This document shows, piece by piece, positions 53,810 to 64,000 of a stretch of 64,000 nucleotides of DNA. The stretch comes from Guillardia theta CCMP2712. Its lineage: Eukaryota > Cryptophyceae > Pyrenomonadales > Geminigeraceae. The position numbers and the translations under genes are program-made. Within the stretch, counting starts at the first letter, position 1; each line of letters begins with the position of its first letter. Location of the stretch: positions 87,063 to 151,062 of the forward strand of contig NW_005434576.1 of assembly GCF_000315625.1 (NCBI RefSeq), written 5' to 3'. Below the pieces are notes generated by a model. It searched no databases. It was not told the origin of the DNA and worked only from the letters and a program-made list of their open reading frames with translations.

Positions 53810-53905
53810 CGGTTACCGTACATACCGGCCGGGCCCGGCACGCTAGTCAGTGATGGGGGCAAAACTTCGACTCCTCTGAGGCGAGTCCGGGATGGGTTGT
53901 CAAGA
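53810..53905. promoter_or_regulatory. GC island upstream of the LamG/LysM gene
   Basis: CCGGCCGGGCCCGGCACGC at 53,826-53,844, followed by CTAGTCAGTGATGG, CGACTCCTC and GGCGAGTCCGGG, about 100 bases upstream of the ATG at 53934. Same word set as the islands at 3.5, 13, 20 and 52 kb. Confidence 0.45.
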
Positions 53906-53933
53906 AGAGTGAAATCCGTTGCTTCACCCCATC

Positions 53934-56900
53934 ATGGCGCCAAGATGGCGGGGAGCCGCAGCGCTGCTCGTCATGCGGCTGACGATGGTGATGGGGCAGA
54001 CGCCAGCAGGCCGAGCAGGTAGGAGGATAGCTGGGGAGTGAGGAGAGGACATGTCAAATCCTGTCCATCTCAGGGTACTCCCTCGGAAGCACATCTCAAA
54101 CGAGCCTTGCAAGCGACTATACAACATTGGCTGGAGGTAAGGGTCTGTACCGATCTGTCAATCATCTGTCGAACATCAAGGAGGAAGGGGAATGACGTTG
54201 TCACTGCAGCTGTGATATCCTCGGACCCGACAACGTCTTACCAGTTCACCGTGGAGGCATGGGTGAAACTTGAGCCAGTATCGTCCTCTTCGTACGTGGG
54301 CGTTGTTGTGGGAGGCATCGACAGTGTGTCATCGGGAACATGCACATCCATAAGTGGTAAGAGACTGCGACACGTCGTTGACACACACGAGAGCACTCTC
54401 CTCATCGATCATGAAACTTTCAATCTCCTCTCGGTGTGCTGGGTTTCGGACAGAGTGAAAGGCATTTGCACATATTCGTCCTCCATCCTCACGATTTCTT
54501 CTCATCCTGTAACGTCGATTTTTTACTTCCAGGAAGCTGCTCCAATCCAGTTCCCCTCGGTGGTTGTTCCTCGAACTGTAGTTTATCCACCGTGACATCT
54601 CAGAAGTGTGACTTGTCAAAAATCGTGAAAAGTTCGAATCCTGAGAAAGGCTCTGGCAGATCATTCATGTTGTACTGCGGAGGACAAAATCAAGCCAGCG
54701 GACATTGCGGTATGATTGTTGTGTCAACATCACTGTCCTTTTGGCCTTGATTACATATGTACAGGACTTGCCGTCGTCAACACCAAACTTGTACAGGAAA
54801 GAAATGGAACTGAAGCAAGCATGTTGCTTCTGATTCTTGTTTGCACCAGATCACCACAGGACCGAACTCGATCCCGATGTCAACCTGGAACCATATTGCC
54901 GGTGAGGACGTCTTGTGGTCGAAAGCACGGGCAGAAGATGACATCTCATGTACACGGTAGCTTCTTTCATTAGTGGTTCTTTCAAGGTGAAGAAACACAC
55001 CTTAACTTGGATCGAATGATCAGCTTTATCGGCATGACATCTGAAATGGCTGAACAGATTTATCTCAACGGCGCCCTAAAGGATTCTTTCACATTCAGCA
55101 CTCTGTCGAGCATCCAAGGTTTACATGCTTTTATTCTGATTCTGTCAGTTGACATGCTGGTTTTCTTGTTGTCTTGTTTCCAAAGGTTCACATTCTCTCT
55201 CAATTGCAAGTAGAAAGACACTTGTAAGATAAAGGAGGGAGGCAGGGAGGCAGGGAGGCAGGGAGGCGGGCAGGAAGGGATGCAGGGAACGAGGGAGGGA
55301 GGGAAAGAGCACGTCGATTCAAAGAATGAAAACATTGAAGTTATGGACAATCAGGGAAGCGGGTTTGGATATGGCTGCTTCAGCGGCTCGTTGGATGAGA
55401 TAAGAATATGGAAACAGGTAAGCTCTCAATCCAGATAGTGCAGGGAATGATGATCCTGATCGCGATGACCATTCTGACGGAGATCATGCGAATTGATGAT
55501 AATGAAACGTGTCGTTAGCGTTTCTGATCGATCTGATCAGTTATGCTCCAGGTACGAAATCCTCAACAGACCATGATAGACATGCTGGATACTTCAGCAA
55601 AGGTCACAGACCTTGTGTATTACTGGTAGATGACATTCTACTCCCAATACCTCTATCAAGAAGTAAGCGTGATATTGCATTTTCCATTGATACAAGCTGG
55701 CAGGCAATTCAACGAGGGGGTCAAGGTTCAGAACTCAACTGGAAATCGTGTCATCATCGAGGGGATAACGGTCAGTGGGTCTAAGAGGGCTATGAAATCT
55801 TGAATACCATCTCACGTGATTGTTCAAGGGGACTCTTATGACTATCTCAACTATTCCAACATTCCAAACTCAACCCGTTGGTAAAGTCTTCGTTCCCCTC
55901 CTCTTCTCCACCGGGTCTTATGTGACCGTGTCTTGTCTTGTCTTGTCTTGTCTTGTCTTGTCTTGTCTTGTCTTGTCTTGTCTTTCTTTCTTAACCCTTC
56001 TCCATTGATGAATCAGACTTGCTCTGATAACTCACAAATGGTGATATGGGTATATCAACATCCCCTTCAAATCTACACACCCACCCTTTTTTTTTCTGAT
56101 ACAAGTTTTTTCAGTTGACGGAGCCACGTACATTGACAGACCAGCAAAGGCAGTGATCAGCGCAATCTCCGGTTGTACTTTGACAACTCTCCAAAACGGC
56201 AACATTGTCATCACATACAGGTCATCCACTCGTTTGCTATGCTAAGCACGACGACACATTTTTTCGACAATCTTCAACTGTTTGTTATCGTCTTTGATGT
56301 TCCACATGACCGAATGTCACTTATACTCATCTCAACCCTCTCGTTTCCTCCTTCATGGCTACATCTCTCCCCGACCTTGATTTCCGATTCCTGTTTGTTC
56401 ACTTGCTCTCTAAAAGTTTTTTCTCTACAGCCTGGGGGTCGAAGGGAAATGGAAAATTGCTCTCAGCGATCAGAACCCCAACGACGGCATCTCCATCTCT
56501 GATCCTCCTTTTCTTCCAGCCCCATATGGCATTCCGCAGGTGAGGAGTAAGGAACAGGAGCAGGGAAGAGGGGGAAGAAATGTGCAGAAGTCTTACGACG
56601 CAAACTATGCAGGATGCAACTTTCAGTGATACTGGAACTGCTCCTTGTGTTGGCAGCACTCCTCCTTGTCTTCCTAGTTACTGCAACGGGAATGCCGAAT
56701 GTCCTGTAAAATCTCCTTCTCTTCTCTTCCTCCTTATTCCATTCCTCGTCCTCCCTCGTCTACTCGCGTCCCTCCTCCATTTCATCCTCCTCTTCTCATT
56801 ACCTCCCTATGCTTTTGCCTGCTGTCATCGTCCCCTTCCTACTGCTCTCCTTGCCCCTCCTTCCTCTCTCCTCCCTCTGCTTCGCCCGCCTCCTCCCTGA

Positions 56901-59700
56901 CGCTTTTGGTCCTGCGTGCAGCCCAACCAGTTGATCGGTTCCTACATAGAGAGAGTTCTCACCTGGAACCCTCAGAACAACGCGGGCTGGGTCGTTCCTG
57001 CTGGGGGTTTTGAAATTCGAATCTCCTCAATTGAGAGGCCGACAAGTGGAAACTCGGCACAGATTCCAGCTCCCCAACGCACCATCCTCGTTCCTACTGT
57101 CTTCCTCTTTGTGCAGGTGGGTAGGAGAACATACAAGAGACGAGGAAGAGGACGACAAGAGGGAGGAGCGGAGGAGGCAGAGCGGAGAGAGGAGAGAGGA
57201 GAGAGGAGAGAGGAGAGAGGGGAGAGGAGAGAGGAGAGAGGAGAGAGGAGAGAGGAGAGAGGAGGGGAGAATTGCAGTGGCAGAAGGGAAGGAAGCGAGC
57301 TAGATAATGATTTCTCCCAGGCCAATCCAGAGTTTGTGAGTCCAACACCTGGAGGGCAGGTGATGATCCAAAAACATCTTACGGCTCCCCTCAAACCTCC
57401 TCGCATCCCTTCTCCCCTCCTCTTGCACGGCCCCCCCCCTGACGTCCATGTGGACAGGATACAGCCGCCTTCGTCTTCACGTCCTACATCGGAGAGGAAG
57501 TAGCGTTCACCATTCGGGTGCAGCAGCGAAACTTCGGGCAGCAGGTGGATATAGTCACCGCTGAGGTACAGGACTCTGCCTCCTCATACTCCTCCTCCTC
57601 CTCGTATTCCTCCTCCTCCTCCTGGTACTCCTCCACGTACTCCACCTCCTCCACGTACTCCTCCTCCTCCTCCTCGTACTTGTCCACCACCATCACCTCC
57701 TCCTCCTCCTCCTCCTCCTCCTCCTCCTCCTCCTTCCTCTCCTTCTGCCCCCATCCCTTGACGAGCTATTTCTTCCTCCAGGACCCTGGCCAACCAAATG
57801 GAGCTGTGACGTCAGCGCAAGAGGAGCAGGTCGCAACTGCCTCAACTCCATACTATGCGCAGAGATCGTAAGAGGCCAACATGCTGTGATGAGCCGCTGA
57901 CACCTGACCATTCGATCAACTTCACCTTGACTGCTCCCTCCGTCCAATTTCTTTCTCCTCCCCTCTTCAATTTCTCCTTTACGGTTTTATCCTGCCCCTC
58001 TCCTCTCCTCTCCCCATCTCCTCCTCTCCTCCTCCTCTCCTCCTCCTCTCCTCCCCTCCTCTCCTCCTCCCCTCTCCCGTAGATTCTCCTGGACCCCCGT
58101 CTGCCAGCAGGCTGGTCTCGCTCGTGTCCTCTTCCTCGTCACCAGCCGAGAGGTTCCCTCCCTCAGCATCTCCAAGCTCATCCACATCGACGTCGTCACG
58201 CCGCAGCCCGTGATCCTCAACATCTCGACCTCGAGCAGGTGAGGCCGCGAGGGCTGCGAGAGGAGGAGGAGACAGAGCTGACGAGAGGGGGCGAGGACAG
58301 TCAGATGCGGGTAGGATGCGAGATGATGCTGGAGGTACAAGCGGCGGACGGGAGGGAGGAGACGAGGAGGAGGAACAACTCGGCGTACGGGCAGGACTTC
58401 AACTTCACCATCTGGCGGTGGGACGCGGGGAGGACGACGAGGACGGCGATGCCGCTGACGACAGCGGGGGTGAGCATAGGGGGGGCAGAGGCGAACGCGT
58501 ACAACGGGACGACGGGGAGGTAGGCGAGAGGCGGAGACGAGGAGGGGGGAAGGGAGGAGAGGGGAGGGCAGGAGGGCGGGAGACAAGCAGGGGAGGAGAG
58601 GGGGCAGGGAGCTGACGAGGGAGGGGACGCAGGCTGATGTGGAAGCCGGTGAGGGGGCAGGAAGGAGGAGAGTACGAGATCTGCATGGTGGTGAGAGATG
58701 GATGTCACGTGGGGGTGCCGGCGGAAGGCTGCGTGAACATGAGCATCGCCAAGTGCCAAGCGTGTCTGGCAGCTGGGGACTCGCTGGAGGGGCTGGCGCG
58801 GCAGTACCGGACGGACTTCTTGTCCTTGTACACGTTCAACGTCGGGCTGGGTAAGGAAGGGGAGAGGCAGGGGGAGGGTGCGGGGAGGGGAGCGAGAAGG
58901 GGAGAAGGGACTGACAAGGAGGGGCAGGTAACCCAGACAGCGTCACGGTGGATCGACCGATCAACGTGGGCTTCCTCTACCGGGTGAGTCAAGAGGAGGA
59001 GGGGGAAGGAGGAGCTGAGAGGGGAGGGGCACAGGTGAAGGAGGGGGACACGCTGGACGAGCTTGGGAGGACGTTCTTCACGGAGATAGGAAGTCTTCTT
59101 GAGGCGAGGAGGGAGGAGGAGGGGGAGGAGGAACGAGAGGGGAGGAGGGAGGGGGAGGAGGGGAAGGACGAGCTGCGAGGGAAGGGGGACGTGGAGGGAA
59201 GGGGGATCGGAGGGAAGGGGGAAGGGGGAGGGGCTGAGAGGAGGAGGTGCAGGTGAACAGCGACATCGCGGAGAGGAACAACATTGCTACGGAATACTGG
59301 AGGGGAGGCACGGTTGTAGCGGGTAAGAAGGGGAGAGGGGGCTGAAGGGAGGAGGGGGCTGAAGGGAGGAGGAGGAGGAGGATGAGGATGAGGGCGAGGG
59401 CGAGGGCGAAGAAGAGGATGTTGACGAGCAAGAGAAGGAGGACAAGGAGGAAAAGGAAGGAAGAGCAGGAGGACGAGGAGCAGTACAAAGAGAGGGACAG
59501 AGAGAAGGGAGGAGGAAGGGGAGGACTTGAGGGGGAAGAGTGAAGGAGGGAGATTGCAATAGCTCTCTGACGTGAGAGGAGGAGCAGGGAACGTGAGTAC
59601 TGTTATCATCTACCCCGGAGAAGATATCTGCATCGTCAATATGATGTGCCACGTTCAATGTGACAATACTGGTTGCTTGTCCACTCAGACCTTCGTCTGA
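53934..59700 (+). CDS. Secreted multidomain protein with LamG-like and C-terminal LysM-like domains (copy A)
   Basis: The ATG at 53934 opens MAPRWRGAAALLVMRLTMVMGQ, a likely signal peptide. A LamG/jellyroll domain spans 54.2-55.4 kb in several exons (FTVEAWVKLEPV, SIPMSTWNHIAG, QIYLNGALKDSF, SGSLDEIRIWKQ). Beta-rich segments follow (DGATYIDRPAKAVISA, GVEGKWKIALSDQNPND, IGSYIERVLTWNPQNNAGW, AAFVFTSYIGEEVAFTIRVQ, LVTSREVPSLSISKLIHIDV). Near the end are two LysM-like units (CLAAGDSLEGLARQYRTDF; YRVKEGDTLDELGRTFFTEI) and a Cys-containing tail (YPGEDICIVNMMCHVQCD) with TGA at 59698-59700. LysM units bind chitin- or peptidoglycan-like glycans and LamG units bind sugars or matrix proteins, so a surface, wall or adhesion role is likely. 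A paralogue converges on it from the other strand. Internal exon joins are partly inferred. Confidence 0.75.
55929..55984. repeat. (TCTTG)n microsatellite in an intron
   Basis: Ten perfect copies of TCTTG (55,931-55,980) in an intron of LamG/LysM copy A. Confidence 0.93.
57178..57272. repeat. (GGAGAGA)n purine repeat in an intron
   Basis: A seven-base unit GGAGAGA, about twelve copies, in an intron of copy A. Confidence 0.9.
57575..57740. repeat. (CTC)n with CTCCTCGTACTC variants
   Basis: Imperfect CTCCTC triplets with interspersed TACTC/GTACTCC units, in the intron after AEVQD of copy A. Confidence 0.88.
58083..59385 (+). repeat. Left arm of a large inverted repeat (3' part of LamG/LysM copy A)
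   Basis: Matches 60,340-61,633 in reverse complement, across exons and introns, from CGTAGATTCTCC to GGCTGAAGGGAGGAGGAGGAGG. In the LysM exon the two arms differ at very few residues. Indels are concentrated in the purine-rich introns and in homopolymer runs. Confidence 0.9.
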
Positions 59701-59835
59701 TGTACTCTTGTTACTTGCTCCCACTCCTCTTCCTCTCTCTCTCCCTCGTCCTCTTCCTCTTCCTGGTCCTACTTCACTCTTGAATTTTGTTTTCATGTAC
59801 ATAAATGCCTCCTGATGGTTGTAACGAGATGGGAG

Positions 59836-59952
59836 GAGAGAAGAGGAGAGGAGAGGAGTGGAGAGGAGAGGAGAGGAGAGGAGAGGAGAGGAGAGGAGAG
59901 GAGAGGAGAGGAGAGGAGAGGAGAGGAGAGGAGAGGAGAGGAGAGGAGAGGA
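59836..59952. repeat. (GAGAG)n microsatellite in the spacer between the inverted arms
   Basis: More than twenty copies of GAGAG in the gap between the two convergent genes. A region of this kind is prone to strand slippage and break repair. Confidence 0.92.
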
Positions 59953-60095
59953 TGAGATAAAATGAAAGGTGAACATGACGCGACTGAGAGTGGAGGATGG
60001 CTTATTTTCTGACACAGGTCAAGAACGATCCAACAAGACATGACTGCAGGATTCAATCTTTCGTGTCTGCTCTTACTATACAACATGTACAACAT

Positions 60096-62321
60096 TCATC
60101 TCAGCTTGCACTCTGACGACGAGCATTCCACTCTACACACGGAGGAGACAACGCAGACCTGACAAGAAAGCATGTGACAACACTGAGACAGCAGCATGAT
60201 GTTTCTATCATCACCTTCTCGCCAGGTAGGATGAGAATACTGCTCGTGTTCCCTCCTACTCTCTCCGAGTCAACACATCCTCCTCCTCCTCCTCCTCCTT
60301 TTTCCTCAGCCTCAGCCTTTTGCCACTTCCTCTTCATCCCTCTCCTCCTCCTCCTCCCTTCAGCCCCCTCCTCCCTTCAGCCCCCTCTCCCCTTCTTACC
60401 CGCTACAACCGTGCCTCCCCTCCAGTATTCCGTAGCAATGTTGTTCCTCTCCGCGATGTCGCTGTTCACCTGCACCTCCTCCTCTCAGCCCCTCCCCCTT
60501 CCCCCTTCCCTCCGATCCCCTTCCCTCTCAGCTCGTCCTTCCCCTCCTCCCCTCCCCTCCCCTCTCGTTCCTCCTTCCCTCTCCTCCTCCCTCCTCGCCT
60601 CAAGAAGACTTCCTATCTCCGTGAAGAACGTCCTCCCAAGCTCGTCCAGCGTGTCCCCCTCCTTCACCTGTGCCCCTCCCCTCTCAGCTCCTCCTTCCCC
60701 CTCCTCCTCTTGACTCACCCGGTAGAGGAAGCCCACGTTGATCGGTCGATCCACCGTGACGCTGTCTGGGTTACCTGCCCCTCCATGTCATGCCCTTCTC
60801 CCCTTCTCGCTCCCCTCTCCGCTCCCTCCCCCTGCCTCTCCCCTTCCTTACCCAGCCCGACGTTGAACGTGTACAAGGACAAGAAGTCCGTCCGGTACTG
60901 CCGCGCCAGCCCCTCCAGCGAGTCCCCAGCTGCCAGACACGCTTGGCACTTGGCGATGCTCATGTTCACGCAGCCTTCCGCCGGCACCCCCACGTGACAT
61001 CCATCTCTCACCACCACGCAGATCTCGTACTCTCCTCCTTCCTGCCCCCTCACCGGCTTCCACATCAGCCTGCGTCCCCTCCCTCGTCAGCTCCCTCGCC
61101 CCCTCACCCTCCCCTGCTAGTACTAACAGACCACCAAGACAACCCCATAACCTCACTTCCCCCCTCATCGTCTCCGCCTCATCGCCTACCTCCCCGTCGT
61201 CCCGTTGACGCGTTCGCCTCTGCCCCCCCCTATGCTCACCCCCCGCTGTCGTCAGCGGGCATCGCCGTCCTCGTCGTCCCTCCCCCCCCCCCCACCGCCA
61301 GATGGTGAAGTTCCCCCCCCCCCCCCGTACGCCGAGTTGTTCCTCCTCCTCGTCTCCTCCCTCCCGTCCGCCGCTTGTACCTCCAGCATCATCTCGCATC
61401 CTACCCGCATCTGACTGTCCTCGCCCCCTCTCGTCAGCTCCTCTGTCTCCTCCTCTCGCAGCCCTCGCGGCCTCACCTGCTCGAGGTCGAGATGTTGAGG
61501 ATCACGGGCTGCGGCGTGACGACGTCGATGTGGATGAGCTTGGAGATGCTGAGGGAGGGAACCTCTCGGCTGGTGACGAGGAAGAGGACACGAGCGAGAC
61601 CAGCCTGCTGGCAGACGGGGGTCCAGGAGAATCTACGAGAGAGGAGAGGAGGAGAGGAGAGGAGGAGAGCAGGAGAAGAGGAGGAAGGGAAAGCAAAGGG
61701 GGTTAGGGCAAGTCGGGAGGGGACACGAGGAGGAGAGGGGAGAAGAGATGAAGTCGATAGTATCAGGAGGTGAAGGGACAGGATAGGGAAAGCAACGTAT
61801 CAGTGGCTTATCGTCGGTTTGGATGTCTTGTTACCTCTGACCGACTTCGACGGGTTCACTTGCTGATCTTGTTTGTAAATTTGTTGTGAGATTGGAGAAC
61901 GTGGCATAAGATGGACTTCCATATATCTGCAGCACGGCAAAGTCAGTGACGGATACTGTTCTTGTTCTTTGTTATGAGGCAAGTTGGGTTGAAAGCGGGT
62001 GTTTGGTCTGCCTTTGTGATCGATGATGCAGATTAATCTTACCTCGTCAATGCTAAAGATAACTTGTTGATCAACATTGCGCAACAGGACTTGAATCATG
62101 AAGTTGAGGTTGTCTCCGATGTACATGAGCATTTCGAAAGGCTGAGAGCTCTGCATGAAGAGAGTTAGAGGAGAAGAGTGCTTGCTACTTGTGTGTACGT
62201 TTCCTCCGGGTGTTGGATAAGTGAACTCCAGCGGCAACTGAAAGGAAGGCGAATTCAGTTTGAGACCACGAGATATGGCCCAGAACAAAGCAGCAGATAA
62301 ATCCAGCAAAGGAGGGCTAGA

Positions 62322-62364
<43 letters not shown>

Positions 62365-64000
62365 GGAGGAGGAGGAGGAGGATTACAAAGAGGAGGAGGA
62401 TCAGGTGTACTAGGAGGAGGAGGACGAGGAGGAGGAAGAGAAGGAGGGGAAGGAGAAGAAGAGTAGGGTAGACAACATTTCTCTGAGCAAACAACAACCG
62501 ATACGTGTCAACAAGGAGACATTCTCAGGAATTTCTACCCAGGTGAAGAGATAGATGGGAGGCAAGGCGATGCTCCTAGCTGGGGCAGGGCGGAAGGGGT
62601 CGAAGAAGTTGGAGGGAGTTTCTTTGAGGAGGAAAAGAAGTTGAAAACCATGCCGAGGAATGACAGCAATCTTAACGTCGGAAGGTCTCCATGAAACAGT
62701 AAGAACGTGGTACGACCCCACCCACTTGTTGTCCTGACGATGATGACGATGATCGTACGAACGAGGGCGAGGAGGAGGAGGAGGAGGAGGAGGAGGAGGA
62801 GGAGGAGGAGGAGGAGGAAGGGGGAGGAGGAGGAGGAAGGGGGAGGAGGAGGAGGAGCAAGAGCAAGAGCAAGAGCAAGAGCAAGAGGGAGGGCAAAAGA
62901 TGAGTCCAAAACGGAACGAGGATGAATTGGATGAGAAGAAAACGAAAGTGAGAGATAAGAGTAAGTCAGTCATCACTTTCCTCATATGAATGACGATAAT
63001 GAAACCTGACAGATGGTCGGGAAGGGGCATTGATGGCAAGAGCAGTTGAAGATGTCGTAACATGAGCACGTCTGAACCTGTTGCAAGGGTGGTTGTAAGA
63101 TTTTCTCCTTGACATGTCCGACAACGGAGAATTAAAGCACAATATCATTCATGATGAGCGGTTGAAAAGAAGCAAAGCACGGAGAAAGCACAAACACGAG
63201 AACAAGTCACGCGACATTGCAAAGAGATGGAAAGAACACGTTCACGATCACAAGATTCGAAACAGTGTTCAAACACAATGCACATGACTACCTGACTTGT
63301 GATCTTCAAATCTGTGAAGACGGTAGGATTCAACAAGACAAGATCAAGTCGATCCAACGGATTTGCATCAACAAGCTGAATCTGCAAGGTACCAACTTGG
63401 TTGTTGCTACATCATCTCAGTCAGGTGTTGTTAGATTGTTCAAACAGAACTGTCCCATCACCCGAACTCAAAGATCTGCATGGCTGCATCCTTCATAGAA
63501 GCACTTCCCCCCGTCTGATAATTGAGGCCCGCAAGTCTGTCCATGTATGAGGCTCCGCTGACTGGATAGAGGAGTTTTCAGCAAGGGATAAGATCGATAT
63601 CTGCCCTCACCGACTGCTTCTGATTCCGTCTGGTAAAAGGTCGACGTCATTGCGGTCGTATCGTTGAAAGACCTGAAGAAAATATCAGACAATGCTCACA
63701 AGGTGGCACAAGGTGGAGAGCATTTGCCAAGTTGCTGGGGTCAAATGAAAACGAAACTCGAACGTTGCTGAACATGTTTACAACCATGAACAACAGCACG
63801 CACAGCATCACATCGACATTCGAATGAGATGAGGGAAAATGTCTCTTCTCACCAATAGTACGCAAGTCCGTTCTGTTTGCATCTTGACAACAAGCTCGCA
63901 TTGCAAGCTGTCTCGAAAGCATCCATGCTCAACTGCCATCCTTCTCTCACCTGACCCAAGAGCGTCATTCCTCTCCCTTCCTTGTCCGCACGTCTTTCAT
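60096..64000 (-). CDS. LamG/LysM-type paralogue, copy B (5' end beyond the window, 3' part damaged or mis-sequenced)
   Basis: Minus-strand exons mirror copy A in order: WVGSYHVLTVSWRPSDVKIA (A: IGSYIERVLTW), ARSIALPPIYLFTWVEIP, LEFTYPTPGGN (A: PEFVSPTPGGQ), EMLMYIGDNLNFMIQVLLRN (A: TSYIGEEVAFTIRVQQRN), YMEVHLMPRSPISQQIY, then the near-identical LysM exons at 61.6-60.4 kb (CVNMSIAKCQACLAAGDS), and a diverged last exon SILILPGEK with VCVVSSVCRVECSSSECK, stop at 60096-60098. The outer exons differ clearly from A, so this is an old paralogue, yet the 60.34-61.63 kb part matches A at nearly every base. That part has C runs at about 61,225-61,235, 61,275-61,290 and 61,312-61,326 that break the frame relative to A, either pseudogene lesions or sequencing errors. 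Confidence 0.6.
60340..61633 (-). repeat. Right arm of the large inverted repeat (3' part of copy B)
   Basis: Reverse complement of 58,083-59,385. About 950 bases separate the arms. The arm carries expanded C runs and a 60-base non-matching patch near 61,118-61,175. Confidence 0.9.
62318..62362. repeat. (GAT)n microsatellite
   Basis: Fourteen or so GAT triplets followed by GGA triplets, in an intron of copy B. Confidence 0.9.
62768..62890. repeat. (GGA)n and (GAGCAA)n tracts
   Basis: GGA triplets at about 62,771-62,817 and 62,826-62,852, then GAGCAA hexamers at 62,855-62,886, in an intron of copy B. Confidence 0.88.

Noticed and set aside
58010-61700. Inverted repeat as a transposon with terminal repeats
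   Set aside because: The arms contain exons of LamG/LysM-type genes, there is no transposase between them and no target-site duplication was seen.

Overview
This is nuclear DNA of a single-celled eukaryote, most likely a flagellated alga with a complex plastid; a cryptophyte such as Guillardia theta fits best. The evidence is: most genes are cut by short GT-AG introns (often about 45-60 bases, a few swollen by microsatellites); several products carry signal peptides, one followed by a phenylalanine-led transit-peptide-like stretch as in cryptophyte plastid targeting; the set is typically eukaryotic (nephrocystin-3, antizyme, HEATR3/SYO1, METTL5, RTCB, EXO1, cathepsin, SM protein, YIPF6); and there are flagellar-type genes. 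The species call is inference from style, not a database match.

Layout. 0-9 kb: a 3' gene end with a PIP-box-like tail, a plastid-type zinc-ribbon protein (-), and a nephrocystin-3-like gene (+). 9-17 kb: an ornithine decarboxylase antizyme needing a +1 frameshift (-), a 2.5 kb gene-poor stretch, and two coiled-coil genes flanking a very GC-rich island. 17-25 kb: HEATR3/SYO1 (-), a coiled-coil gene with a 48-bp tandem repeat (-), and METTL5 (+). 25-35 kb: a PDZ/coiled-coil gene (-), a possible ciliary gene (+), a p32/MAM33-like mitochondrial gene (-), and RTCB with a signal peptide (-). 35-52 kb: EXO1 (+), a large papain-family peptidase with EGF-like and beta-rich tail (-), a membrane coiled-coil protein (+), an SM (Sly1-like) protein with an unexpected N-terminal signal peptide (-), and a UBA plus LURP-one/scramblase-like fusion (+). 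52-64 kb: YIPF6 (+), then two convergent paralogues encoding secreted LamG/LysM-type proteins whose 3' halves form a near-identical inverted repeat.

The genes do not form one pathway. Themes are RNA and ribosome work (METTL5, HEATR3, RTCB), membrane traffic (SM protein, YIPF6), cilium (NPHP3, the 28 kb gene), polyamine control (antizyme), DNA repair (EXO1) and secreted or surface proteins. Two kinds of upstream region recur: palindromic GC islands with CCGGGCCC blocks and TGACTCA sites, and G-rich GGGTGGGG tracts that lie on the coding strand in front of genes. The most striking observations are the antizyme frameshift, the motif LRLRGG after signal peptides in two unrelated proteins, and the inverted LamG/LysM paralogue pair with an apparent conversion tract. 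Exon limits were worked out by eye and many internal ones are approximate.
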